This document shows positions 45,701 through 56,970 of a stretch of 64,000 nucleotides of DNA, piece after piece. The notes below the pieces were generated by a model that ran no database searches, was not told the origin of the DNA, and saw only the letters and a program-made list of their open reading frames with translations. This DNA comes from Arthrinium phaeospermum (lineage: Eukaryota > Ascomycota > Sordariomycetes > Amphisphaeriales > Apiosporaceae): the NCBI GenBank assembly GCA_006503535.1, contig QYRS01000001.1:5185373-5249372 (forward strand), written 5' to 3'. How positions within the stretch are numbered: the stretch's first letter is position 1; the number at the start of each line of letters is the position of its first letter. The translations under genes and the position numbers were made by a program.

Positions 45701-48633
45701 GAGAAAACCTGTTCTTGCCCGTCGGGCTGGACCGGCTCTTCCCAGTCCTCCCAAGGGCGACGACATCAAGACCAACTTCGACCTCAAGGTGGACGACACC
45801 TGGGGCGGGGCCGAGTCGGGCGGTTCCGGCGACGAGCCCAACGACGGGACCTTCCAGTTCTACGTGCTCGCCGCCCCCGACGAGATCCAGACCAGCTTGG
45901 ACAAGCGCGACGGGTCCGACTGGGAGCTCTTCAACTGCCACGACGCCACGAGCGAGGAGGCCCAGACGGTGCAGATGGTCTGCACCGACGACTCGGACAC
46001 GAGCAACTGCCACCACATCTTCCAAGGCCTGGGGGCCGTCGGCACCATCGTCCAGATGCCGCAAGGCTACGGGTGCGGCCCGGGCAAGTACGCCGTGGTC
46101 AAGAGTCTCGAGGTGGCCCAGAACCAGACCATGCCGAAGCGCCTGGAGAAACGGGCGTCGCTCAAGCGCAGCTCCAAGCCCCGAGTCTACGACTTGACCT
46201 TTGACTACGACTTCCGGCGCGTGCCCCGAGACTTTGGCGAGACGCAGCTCCGCGTCGACTTCAGCAACCAAGAGGGGTACTGGGACCGTGTCGTCGACGC
46301 GCCGGCGCGCAAAGCCAAGAAGAGATCGCTGGCGTCCGTGGGGGGCAACCACAAGAGGTGGCTCGAGGAGGAATGGCGCGACGACATGCACTTTGGCGGC
46401 CTGAGCCGGAGCGAGCTGCACAAGCGCTGGTTCGGCCAAGATGCCCTCGACTGGCTCAAAGGCCTCCTGAACATCGAGATCAAGAAGGAAAAGCGCCACG
46501 ACTACGACGAGGACGTCTCGGTGACCATCCTGGAAGAGGAGTGGGACTGCGGCAACTTCAAGGGCAAGATCGACGCCATCGCCACCGCCGGCATCAGCAT
46601 GTCGACGTCATTCGGCTTTACTCTGATCACCACGCTCGGCCCCGACATGAATCTCGACAACTCGTTCTGCACTTCAACAAACGAGGGCAAGATCGAGGCC
46701 ATCTTCACGCTCGACGCCGTGGCCCGCGTCGACTGGGAGCCCAAGGCGTTTGAGATTGCGAAGCTACCCTTTCCGGCGGCAGCTTCTCCATCCCCGGCAT
46801 CCTCACGCTCGGGCCCCAGCTGAAGCTCATGGGGGCAGTTCAAGGCCGGCGTGTCGATCAGCGGCCGCGTCGAAGCCCGCGTCAGCATCGCCGAGTGGGA
46901 AATCCGCCAGACCTACCCGCAGATTGACGGCTACAACCCCCAGATCGAGGACGACAAGAAGCCCAGGAGCGGCATCGACGTACAGAACCTGGCGACGCCC
47001 AGCTTCGACGCCTCGCTCGAGGCCGACGGCTATCTCGAGGCGCACCTGCTGCCCACGCTCGTCTTCGGCATCGACTTCCACAAGGACTACGGCATCGACA
47101 GCGCCACCGTCGCTGGAGGCCGACGGCTGGGCCCGCGTGCGAGTCCACTCGGATATCGTCGGCGGCGACTGCGCTTTTGGGTATCGAGTCGAGGCCGGGT
47201 GTAGCCTACGGCGTCGGCCGACGTGCCCGACATTTTCGACTGGCACCCCTCCCCGTATCACTTTGGCCAGCTGAACAAGAAGCTGATCCCCAGCGCCAAA
47301 GACCAGGAGTGGCAGTGTCTCACCGGCGGCGCCCGACGCGACACCATTGACGCTTACCCCCGCAACGCATCCGATGTGTCGCTGCTCCACGGCGGCTCGG
47401 CTCTGCGCAAACGCGTGACCCCATATCCTGCCGTGATCAAGCTTCCCTCCTTCGAGCAGTTCTGCCCGACCAAGGCATCCGAGGTGGAGGACACGCCCTG
47501 TCCGGACATTGCCGCCCCCGACGAGTTCTACGACGACCCCGAGGAGGATCTTCCTTTCGGCAAGCGGTCGATTGACGACGACGTGGACCTCAATGAACAG
47601 TACTTTGACTACCTACGCCGCGAGAACGATACCGCGGGGCACGTGTCCGAGCTGGAGCGCCGTGTCGACGTCAAGGGCAAGGAGATCCAAATTTGCTACA
47701 AGGTAAAAGGGAAGAGGAAGGAAGAGGGACACAAGTTCTTCCTAGAGGACTGGACAATCAAGGACTACACGTTCCTGGACAACGAGGACTGGGGCACCTG
47801 CAACAACTGTAAGTCTCGGACTGACTCCGTGTTTCTATTTGCTAACAAGAACAGTCAACTTTGGCGTACAACCTCAGAAGCAAAACGTCAAGAATCCAAG
47901 GTACGGGACGAAAGCAGCCGGGCCCAACACGAAACCGTTTCTCGGATATCGGGTGGAGCACATCCTCGAAGGCAACCAGCTGGACCTCTTCATGGTCGCC
48001 AACAGCGACCTCTGCCTGCCCATGAAGGACGGCGGCTGGTTCAAGGACGACGCCGTGATCGACACGACGCGGAAACCCGAGCTGCCGTGGGAGTACATCG
48101 GCCGGGCCTATCCGTTCCGCAACTCCCACGAGAACGAGTTCTACTCCATCATCGAGCCCATCAACCTCGCCAAGGAGAACGTGTTCCTGGGTAACGAGCC
48201 CATGGGGCTCAAGTACCTCAAGAAGATGAAGAAGGAGGGCGATCTCGACTCGGCCCTCTTGTCCATGAAGATCACGCTCCTGACATGGAAGTACCTCAAC
48301 GACCCTGCCGTCAAGAGAGTCCTCAAGACGCAGGCCGATCGTGTCGGCGACCGGATGGAGGTGGCCGACGAGTGGTTCGACCAGAAACAAGGCTTCCACG
48401 TGGACGAAGCGAGACCTCAAGGGCAAGTGGCTGCGATTCATCAAGACCAGCACCGACGTCGGCGTCAAGAGGCTCAAAGTGCACCTGGAGGAGTGGATCC
48501 CCAAGGTCGAAAAGATCCTGCCTACTGACACCTCGACGGATGCCGCCGTGCCGGGGGTGTGGAGAGACGGAAGAAGATCAAGGCCATGCGGGAGGCCATC
48601 GACGGGTTGACCGACTTTACGAGTCCCTTTTAA
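42790..48633 (+). pseudogene. subgroup-C (killer-toxin-like) GH18 chitinase, frame-broken
   Basis: Large secreted chitinase. Exons 42790..42974, 43039..43196, 43263..43422 and on from 43474 are clean: a signal peptide (LVTLLVLLLFALSALG), then a hevein-type chitin-binding region rich in Cys (e.g. CCSAFGFCGMTEDFC). The GH18 motif YDGVDFDW plus Glu is assembled across the intron after 44068. The C-terminal ~900 residues match the killer-toxin alpha/beta-like part of subgroup-C chitinases (FDLKVDDTWGG, SDWELFNC, EEWDCGNF). Thirteen frame breaks are seen, near 43,548, 43,921, 44,178, 44,285, 45,508, 45,600, 45,750, 46,772, 46,833, 47,111, 47,198, 48,405 and 48,555. Most behave as one missing base, often in G or C runs, with normal codons between. 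Recent decay or residual sequence error. Confidence 0.85.
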
Positions 48634-50540
48634 AGCGATAGAAATAGAATGTAGATGCTGGCGATTGGCGCATGTCATCAGTTGTTTCTGTAGTTTGTGA
48701 CTGTCTTGTTTCGGCCTTGACCACATGTTGGAGGCCCGGCTTGTCAAGTCTCGTGACTCGCGACGGCTGGTACTGATTGCTGCCCATTTGCAGAGGAGTG
48801 TTCTAGCATGAGGTCGAGGTATACAGGAAGTCCCACGTATGTGTCCGCTCAAGTTGAAAGTCACATTGGCTGCTTTGCTAGACCTAAATCGAAGAGATTT
48901 TGCATGTTGGCCTCATTGGAATCTGAGATCCGGGGCTGTCGGTGCGACGTGCATTGCACAGGCTCTTGTCGTGCCGGTGCTGGTGTGGTTAACTGTGTAG
49001 CTGACTGTAAGGGTGTGCCGATGTCACCTTCTCAGAACAGGATAGACCCTCTCGTGGGGCTGTCTGTCGGGGATGATTCCGGCGATATTCTAGAGGGTGG
49101 GTGGTGGTGAACTCCAAAGCGGATGCATGCGATAAGAGAGCGAGGTACATGAGTTTACGCGGCATTCTCGGTCGCCATTCCATCGTCTCACGTGGATAGT
49201 AGTGTCATGAGCGACCATCGGCGCCTCGTCAGCCATGCAGTTTCAAGAATGACGACGTTTATGGGGAGCGTCACATAATCGGATATCCCGTTCGCAAAGC
49301 TGGAGCGTCAGCTGCTCCTTTGGCTTCATACCGACAAGATGGTGAGTTCTCAGTTTGCCTCTTGACATTGAGTCACCCCTATCCAATGGGCCATACATGT
49401 GAGGCTCAAAATCTTAGCCTTCTGGACAGGTCTTCGGGTTCTCTTCACCTGGTGTTGCAGTTGTAGCCGCATCCCTAGCAGCGCAGTTTGGTTTGAGACA
49501 GTACCCTGTTTGAGCATACTAGAAGCATCCCCTCTGGACGTACCGCTAGTGGACTGACTCTTGATGCTTGACTTCAATTGCCAAGTACTGGTGGTTTCCT
49601 GCACTGAACAGGACACAAGAACATAGGAAAGGAACGCCGGCCTTGCCAGACGTGATACCATCGCTTCCTAAGAGCTGCAAGCTACTATGCTGCGGAGTGT
49701 TGGTGGGGACCTCGAACGACAGTCGGAGAGGACTTTCGAGAGCCATAATACAAACAATCACTCACATGGCGATTGCCACTTCAAGCGGTGCATTGTCGTC
49801 GAAGACTCGGGATCACCCTATACCAACCAGCAGTGGCGAGATGATTCTTGGAAACCTCCTACCGACCTCGCATTCAATCAGCTCGTTCAATTGCTGAGGT
49901 GCTCAGATGGCCGGGACGCTTGTTTTGAGACATCATGGGTGTTGGTGGCTCAATTGGCGCTGTCTGAACTCGGGCCGAAGTAAATGCATGGCAGAAGGTA
50001 CCGAGCAGCGCAACCAATTTCAGCGACAGTACCCAGCGCGCGTAGTCATGGTTTGCTCTGATTGATCTCACAGACAACTTGTTCGCCGGCGGCAGTCAAG
50101 ATTTCAAGAGTTGATTGCGGATAGGCTTACACGGACGGGCCCAGCGGGAGCTAGCAAGTGGGTCCCGTTCCCGGCATATGTGCCGCAGCTTTGGGACTGC
50201 CATCTACAGCAACGACACTGACTGGAGCGCATTCAGATGCACCAGCAGCAAACTCTTCCAGCGTCGCAACTCAAGGCAGTTTGATTCCTGCATTCAATTG
50301 CCGTCTTGTTTCTCGGAGTTGCAGTTCTTTTCGCAGCACGTTGGAGGTTGCAACAAGCTTGAGCTGCCCCACCTGGAGGTCATCGCAATCAGCGCACGTA
50401 CCAGCTCCCAGCCACCCGAATTCCAGCCTTGGGCGTTTCTCAGCCGCATCTCCATCCATCCATCATTCTCTCCATCATCTCCACCATCACGCATCAACCC
50501 AACGACGTCCATTCAATTGCCCCCATCCAGCATCACTGTC
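48634..50540. other. intergenic region, 1.9 kb
   Basis: No gene supported. CAATTG occurs at 49,574, 49,886, 49,951, 50,296 and 50,514, the start of the CAATTG-rich right-hand region. Confidence 0.5.
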
Positions 50541-50550
50541 CGTCGCTCCA

Positions 50551-50916
50551 ACCGACTAGCACTCGCACCTCGATCATCTATTGACCGACTCCTACTCAGC
50601 GAGCACGCGCGCAGACCAGCTAGCGCCTCGCTGAAAGGATCGGGATCTTGGGCAAGGCGCCTGACCCGGCGGCCGGTCGCGAGCCTGGGTCGTTGGCAGT
50701 GATTAGTGGTTCTGGCAGTGATTTTACTTTTTGCATTCGGGCGTACTTGTTTCAACGCCTTCTACCTGTACCAACAAGCCGACCAGCACTCGCACCCTCG
50801 ATCATTGTCGACACTGGCTCCTACTCGTCGAGCGTGCGGACCAGCGCCCTCGTCGAAAGGACCAGGATCTTGGGCAAGGAGCCTGACCCGGCTACCGGTC
50901 GCGAGCCTGTGTCGCT
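50551..50916. repeat. imperfect direct duplication, 222-bp period
   Basis: Two copies (about 50,551-50,694 and 50,773-50,916) share blocks such as GATCTTGGGCAAGG and CCGGTCGCGAGCCTG and the start CCTCGATCAT. The shared ATCTTGGGC lies at 50,645 and 50,867. Copies differ by scattered substitutions and small gaps. Confidence 0.7.
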
Positions 50917-51758
50917 TGTTTGGTTTAGGGGGGCAAGCTAGTTTTGAAGGCCAACTGCTTCTGTGTGTCTAGGTGAGTCAATCATGATGCCCACTGACGA
51001 TGGCAGTGTAGAATCTGGGCAGTCTTTCTGCGAGGAGGCGACAAGTGTCGTCGTCGCATTCAAGGTGGATGGACGAGATCAAGAACGCGACCATGATGAT
51101 GAATGCGACCGCGATGCCGACGCCGACGAAGATACCCGACACAAATTGCGCATGAGCTTCAAGGCCTCCTACAAGCCCATCGTGACCTTTCGTTTCAGCG
51201 TCAACGTCTTCGGCCACGACGAGAGCGGGAAGAAGAGAGAAGACGACGCTCTACTTTGACGTGCCGCCGCACCACATCTCGTCGCTCGAACAGACCCACC
51301 ACGTCGACACGGCCGAGCTTGATGATGACCTGCAACAGTTCTCGGGCGGCGTTACAAGGCTTCGGTTCCTACTCCAGCGCCCCGGCCATCTCGTCCAGCC
51401 CGTCCGAGATCTCGCTCTCAAGCCGGCCTCGCAGCGAACTCGCGTCCATGACCTTGCTGGCTTCCGTCCGAGTTTGTGTGTTGATGCCGCACACGACCTT
51501 GTCGAAAGAGCAATTTCGATGTCTCGAGGAAGCCGTCGCGTCGCCCGTCTCCCGCCACGATCTACAGCTGCAGCACAAAGAGCATGACTGGTGGCTGGGC
51601 GCATTGTACGGCGGAGTTGGCGGCAGGTTGGTCAAGGAAACGCCAGTCCAAGACGACGACAGCACAGCCTCCGAGTCGGGCGAGTCTACGATTGCCACGG
51701 CCACCCCGCCAGATACAGGTCAGCGCCGGATGGGGATGTTGCCGCTGGCGAACCGGCA

Positions 51759-52349
51759 ATGTCACCGGAGATGCAGATAGTCCGCCACCGTACGATCAAA
51801 CTGGAGTCGGAGGCTGGTGGCGTTTCAACAGACAGGAAAGGTATGTTGCTTCTCTTGCTTTGGTTCAACTGGGATATTGACATTCTGCCAGGCAAGCAAC
51901 CAGGGAAACGACTGCGGGACAGCCCAGACCCCGACATCCGTCTCTATCGCCGGCGCTTGGTCAGTCCGCCCGTGGATGGAGCATCAGAGAAGCTCGAGTC
52001 CAACCCGGTCGCTCTGGTTCTTTCGAAGCTGGAGCAAGTGCTCAAGCAGGCACAGGCTACCGAGGAGGAGAACCGGTCGTTGCGGGCCGAGCTGGCTGCC
52101 ATGCGACAGAGGCAAGACCGGTTGGAGGAGATGGTCCGGCGGCACGACAAGCGGACGCAGGATCTGGAGGCCGAGGGCGCGGAGCTGGACACTCGCGTGG
52201 ACGGTCTCGAAGAGCGGCAAGCCGAGCTGGAGGACCGGCAGGGCAGGATGGACGACAAGTGTGATAGCATTGAGATGGGATCTCCGACCAAGTCCATAGC
52301 GCGTTGCGGGAGAGGCTTCTTGGGGCCTTGGAGACAATGTGAGCGATGA
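51759..52349 (+). CDS. coiled-coil protein or gene remnant
   Basis: Open frame whose C-terminal half encodes a strong heptad pattern (VLSKLEQVLKQAQATEEE, LRAELAAMRQRQDRLEEMV, LEERQAELEDRQGRMDD), about 85 residues of parallel-type coiled coil. A 51-nt block at 51,841-51,891 has intron signals (GTATGT ... TGCCAG) and is itself open, so it may be spliced or retained. Upstream DNA (51.1-51.75 kb) has coding-like stretches in other frames (e.g. HDWWLGALYGGVGGRLVKET), suggesting a larger broken gene. Family unknown. Confidence 0.35.
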   Translation: MSPEMQIVRHRTIKLESEAGGVSTDRKGMLLLLLWFNWDIDILPGKQPGKRLRDSPDPDIRLYRRRLVSPPVDGASEKLESNPVALVLSKLEQVLKQAQATEEENRSLRAELAAMRQRQDRLEEMVRRHDKRTQDLEAEGAELDTRVDGLEERQAELEDRQGRMDDKCDSIEMGSPTKSIARCGRGFLGPWRQCER

Positions 52350-52891
52350 ACCAAGTGTTGACTGATGAACGACAAAGCCATGTGTCATTGTGTTGGCCTT
52401 TTCGCATTGCTTGAGCTGTCTACGCCTGCGATAGTCTAGGCTACTACCTCAAGTCGGGGAAGACGATGCCCTCATCTATTGGCGCCTTGCAGTAGGGAGA
52501 TTGGAACCGGATTGATGGCTCTTTCTGGTGGCATCAGCGACCATCGCCAAAGGATCGAGGATGAAGTCTTGGGTTTCGTGGTGGCAGACTGCCAGATGCG
52601 GTGCCCAGCTCAATTGGTGGTGCACAGACTGGGGATTGCCACCAAAAATAGGTGTACAGACTTGCCGCCCAATTTTGGTGGTGCACAGACTCGAGGTCAC
52701 CACCAAAAACAGGTGTACAGACTTATTGCACCAAGCTTATTTGGTGGTTCACAGACTCGGGTGCGCTACCAAAAATAGGTTCACAGACTTGCTGCCCGCA
52801 CCCCGCCCAAAATAGGTGGTTCACAGACTGGGCTTGCACCGCCATATGAGGTTCACAGCATTCTGTGGTGGCAATTGGTGATGCACAGAGG

Positions 52892-53278
52892 GATGCGACA
52901 GGCGGAATTCTTTCAATTCAATTGGTAAAAGCAATTGGAGACATTCGGATTCAGTTGAAGAGGCTTTTTGCCAGATTTCATGCGCATTTCCAGTGTCGCG
53001 AGGGCTGCAATTGCGGTTTGGCAGTGATGCACAGAATGCAGTACCACTTACACGCCTTTAGGTGGTTCACAGCCTCGCCTTGCGCCCGACAACCAAAGGT
53101 GCGCTTGATGCGAGAGGCAAAACCATTCCAATTCAATTGGAAAAGGCAATCAGAGACATTCTGATTCAATTGAAGAGGAGATTTGTTAGATTTCATGCGC
53201 ATTTCCAGTGTCGCGAGGGCTGCAATTGCAGATTCGCAGGGAATACGGCACCACTTACACGCCTTTGGTGGTGTACGA
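52892..53278. repeat. tandem direct duplication, 215-bp period
   Basis: Copy 1 starts at about 52,892 and copy 2 at about 53,107; both contain TTTCATGCGCATTTCCAGTG and then GTCGCGAGGGCTGCAATTGC, and end in CACTTACACGCCTTT before a GGTGGT core. Lies inside the GGTGGT cluster. Confidence 0.75.
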
Positions 53279-53569
53279 CTTTTGGTGGTTCACAGACTTT
53301 TGGTGGTTCACAGACTCGCCGGGCACCCGCCAACGGAGGTGCACAGACTAGCCGCAGCCCAATTGGTGGTGCACAGAATTGCTGCCCCAGCTACAGTGGT
53401 GCACAAACTCTAGGTGCACCACCAAAAACAGGTGCACGCCAATTACCCAGCCAATTGGTGGTGCACAGAGTAGCCCGCGACACCAAATTCAGGTGCACAG
53501 CCTGCATCGGCTCTGGCGACAGCCAATTCTGGCATTTCAAGATAAAGAACAGATTGCATTTCAAAGGCA

Positions 53570-53910
53570 GATGATTGGGAAGCAGTTTGAATGATTGCAT
53601 CAATCTCAACTGGAATTGCGCGCTCGAAATGTGTCTGTCCGGCTGGATGTTTGGATGTGCGATTCATTTGGTGGTGCACCGGATTTGGTGGTTCACAGAG
53701 TAGCCTCCGACACCAAATCCTGGTGCACAGGGTGCACACATTCTGGCATTCAAAGAGGCATTATATAGGGAGAACATGTTAAATGAATTGTATTTCAATT
53801 GCGGATGATTGGCGAATGGTCTGAATCAAATTGCATCTATTTCCGACGGGAATTGTGCGCTCGAAGTGTGTCGGCATGAGGTCTGGATGCGCATTCACTT
53901 GGTGGTTCAC
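53570..53910. repeat. second diverged direct repeat pair
   Basis: About 53,570-53,690 and 53,800-53,910 share GATGATTGG, GGAATTG(C/T)GCGCTCGAA(A/G)TGTGTC and a GGTGGT core at the end, roughly 230 bp apart. Shows that longer units of this cluster have been copied more than once. Confidence 0.6.
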
Positions 53911-54083
53911 AGACTCGAAGCCATCACCCAATTGACGTGCACAGACTCTGGGGTCGGTGGTGTACAGATTTTGGTGGTGCACAGACTCGAGCACACACCT
54001 AATTGACGTTCACAGACTTGGTCAGGCAGACCAGCCAATCGCATAACACCAATTGGCCTGCGATCGCATCAGAAGATCAATTG

Positions 54084-54996
54084 CTAATTGGAGAATCAAG
54101 ACTTGCAGGTTTCCGGATGGCCAAGAATGTATCCATTTACATTTGCTGGTGAGGTGCATCCTGGTGTCGTGGTGTAGAAGTCTGTCTCTGCTTCGACTTC
54201 TTCTCGACACCAAGCTTCCATTACCAACTCCCAATCGTGCTCCTGTCTTCCTACCCATTGGCCTTCCAAACTCTGCGAGCTGCAGAAAACCAAATACTTG
54301 ATCTAGAGGTCGAGACCTAATTGCATCTTGCCCGCATCTCTTGATAGTTGGTAAAGATGCCCACACTCTTTGGCTTTACTAACTTCACTCCGGCAATAGC
54401 CAATGGAGGACACCCATTCGCATTCTCGGAAGTTGTCGAAACTCCCTCTTGAACCGTTGCTGGGAAGACTCGAAGAACCCCAACTGTGTATCTAGCTCAT
54501 CGTTAGGAATGTTGAACATGAAGGGGTCAGAGACTTCTACACACTTGCCGTCCTCTCTGGATGCCACTCCATTGCTTTCTCTGCCATACAAGTCTCTCCG
54601 TAGTCCCAATCTCGTGGTTGCGTATTAGCTGAAAACCCCCTTACACCAGTTCTGTCACTTGCATGTATGATCTCGCTCGGACTGTTGCTGACTGGCGCTC
54701 TGGTGCACTCACTGGAAACGGGCGGTGCCGGATGACGTACTCGAACATGGTGCGGTCAATGTGCCACTGGAAAAAGTCGGAGCCGACGTTCAGTTCCCGA
54801 CCAAAGTGTTGGGCATGGGCGGGCTGGTTGTACTTGCGTTGTACGCTTTCCTATTGCCTGTTGATGGACAACTTGACTGGCGATGCTGCAGGTGGATGGA
54901 CACGACCACCCCGGGCGATCCATTCGACAAATGCGAAAACAGAGAAGCAGACACAGAAAGCGAGAAACGAATCAATGCGGAAGCTGAGTGGTCAAG
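54084..54996. other. repeat-flanking DNA without a supported gene
   Basis: Short open frames on both strands with no recognisable domain. Possible small gene remnants, none supported. Confidence 0.4.
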
Positions 54997-55521
54997 TCAG
55001 AAACATGTATTAGCACAGTAGATGACGACCCGACTCTGATGACGGTGATCAGTTGTTGCATTCACGTCCTTGACTATGATCCTCCTTCCAGCACGTCTCG
55101 GTCTCTTGCCTCGCCACGATCGGCCAGACCACAGCGACCTACGGAACAAGGACAATGTCCGAGACGGCACGACCACGAGAATTGGCGCCACGTCCACTGG
55201 AGTTCCGGCCTGGAAGCCCGAGCATCGGACATAGCTGTCCATCAGCCGACCCACGATATAGCCCTCGACCGAGATCCGGCTGCCCGGTGGGTGTTGCGTG
55301 CGATGGCCCAGGTATACCAGCACGTTGAAGCTGTAGGTGGCCGGATGCAACCCGTGACGAGGCATGTGGAAGTCCACTTTGGCCCAGAGGGTGACCGCGA
55401 GAAGGGTGTCGATTTCGGATGCGTTTTCGAGAACCACGGTCGGTAGCTGTTCGACGACGGCTTCGAAGTGGCAATGGAGACCATCGCTCTGCTCGGAGTG
55501 GCGCGAGAAGGTGGGCGTCAA
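54997..55521 (-). CDS. unrecognised open frame with coding character
   Basis: 175 codons with GC-rich third positions and ordered-looking sequence (EAVVEQLPTVVLENASEIDT, LLAVTLWAKVDFHMPRHGL, YSFNVLVYLGHR, ISVEGYIVGRLMDSYVRC). A possible splice acceptor (GACTGCAG) lies just upstream of the first conserved-looking codons at about 55,520, and DNA up to 56.0 kb has coding-like pieces in other frames, so this may be the last exon of a larger or broken gene. No family recognised. Confidence 0.35.
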   Translation of the reverse strand: MTPTFSRHSEQSDGLHCHFEAVVEQLPTVVLENASEIDTLLAVTLWAKVDFHMPRHGLHPATYSFNVLVYLGHRTQHPPGSRISVEGYIVGRLMDSYVRCSGFQAGTPVDVAPILVVVPSRTLSLFRRSLWSGRSWRGKRPRRAGRRIIVKDVNATTDHRHQSRVVIYCANTCF

Positions 55522-56639
55522 CCTGCAGTCGGAGAGATTAGCATGCTTTGGCGAAGGTCAAACAGATGGGCATCCTCACACGTGGACATCCAAGGGGCGA
55601 GCCAGCATTGGGTAACCCCAAGCCAGCATGGGTAACCCAAGCCATCAGAGGGTCGGCCAACCCCTGAGTCGGGCTGTTTGGCAAGGAAATGCCCCACGGA
55701 CACCAGGATCCTCGGGCTAGGATACGACCAGCAACTGGGACAGGCTGTTCCTGGGGCTCGACGAAACGGAGGTCATGCCAACACGACATCCCCTCGACGA
55801 ATTGATGGAGCAGTGACTGCGGCGGAACCCGGCCAAGACCGGCGACCGAGTCCCATCAGGATCTCCCATTGGCCGGATCGACCGAGTTGACGTTGGCGAG
55901 GACGGTGACGATCAAGCCGCCGGCGACCGGAGATCTGGCCACAGTCGTGCCTGAAGAAGGTGATGGGGTGGAGAACGAGGGGCCGTTCGGGAAAAACATG
56001 GCAATGGAGGAGGCGGATGTGCGGGGATGAATTCGATGGTTGTGATTTGCAAATAGGCTGGCGGTTTGAGGAGACTGCGAGAGAGGTGCTCACTTTATAT
56101 GGCTGGCCACAGCAGCGGGAGACGAGAACCCGTAAATGGTCTGAGTCGCCAGCAGGACAGGAGTATCCCCTGACCAGAACTCCTGCCCCGGTGAAACCAG
56201 GCAGCCATTTTCACCGTGTAGTTGCATCAGTGTGTTTGCGCCCACCCGACAATCAATTCGTTGCATGCGTTTCGGGGACGACCGGTGTGAGGAGGAACGC
56301 GAGGCAATTGGAGTTGCGCGCCATGGTTAAACCGAAACGATTGCACCTGCGCGCGCCACACACACCGACGGCTGAAGGCATGGCCTGGGAACGGTTTGCT
56401 GGCCTGGTCTCCAACGGTCGCTCTCTCGCTCATTGTGCAGCGGGAACACGCCATTCGTGTGAGAAAGGGGGTTTCGTAGGCGCAGCCACCAATCGCGACC
56501 AGCTGATTGGCCGCTCCCTCACTCCGAGCTCATCTCGGAAATGCAGCAACCCTGACCTGCGACACCCACCACGTCAGCAGCCGAAATTGCGACAAGTCCT
56601 TGCCATCGCTGCCCAACCCCTCGCCTGAGCCTGCTGCGA
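55522..56639. other. intergenic DNA, coding-like fragments
   Basis: Minus-strand pieces near 55.55-55.98 kb look coding but change frame several times. The rest, up to 56.64 kb, shows nothing recognisable. Confidence 0.4.
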
Positions 56640-56906
56640 CACACCACCCCCTATTGTGGGCGAGCGAGCGGTGGCACTACCATATAGTATACTCAGAGTC
56701 GTTGTACGATTCCATGAATTTTATCCGTGCGGCGTGGGGCAGCCGGAAAAGTAGGGGTAGGATTCCATGCCGGAATAGGAGTAGGATTCCATGCCGGAAT
56801 AGTAGTACGATTCCATGATATTCATAGAATCTGACTAGGGTTCTATGAATTCGATACCTGCCGTACGACGCTGGAATCGGAGATTTAAGGTATTTAAAAA
56901 GAAAAA

Positions 56907-56970
56907 CGCTCACACTTGAACCAGGTCTCCCTTCTTTCGAAGGGCGTATTACCACTATACCATATAAGCC
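56907..56970 (-). ncRNA. tRNA-like pol III unit, truncated
   Basis: On the minus strand an A-box-like TGGTATAGTGGTAA, a 3-bp D-stem (GTA/TAC), a hairpin CCCTTC-GAAA-GAAGGG where the anticodon arm would be, a B-box-like GGTTCAAGT and a T5 run directly after. Total about 63 nt with no proper T-stem and no U33, so not a working tRNA. Could be a tRNA pseudogene or the head of a SINE. Confidence 0.4.

Larger units (their letters stand above)
52611..54020. repeat. interspersed repeat cluster, core GGTGGT(G/T)CACAGACT
   Basis: About twenty copies of the core, often as TTTGGTGGTTCACAGACT or GGTGTACAGACTT, spaced 25-150 bp apart. Many copies face an inverted partner: at about 52,674-52,709 the arms TTTTGGTGGTG and CACCACCAAAA flank a 14-nt loop, so single strands can form 11-bp hairpins. 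Fourteen CAATTG sites lie in 52,611-54,083. Not CRISPR-like (eukaryote, no constant spacers). Confidence 0.75.

Noticed and set aside
52611..54020. CRISPR-like array
   Set aside because: Eukaryotic context, repeats vary in length and spacing and lie in both orientations, no cas genes.
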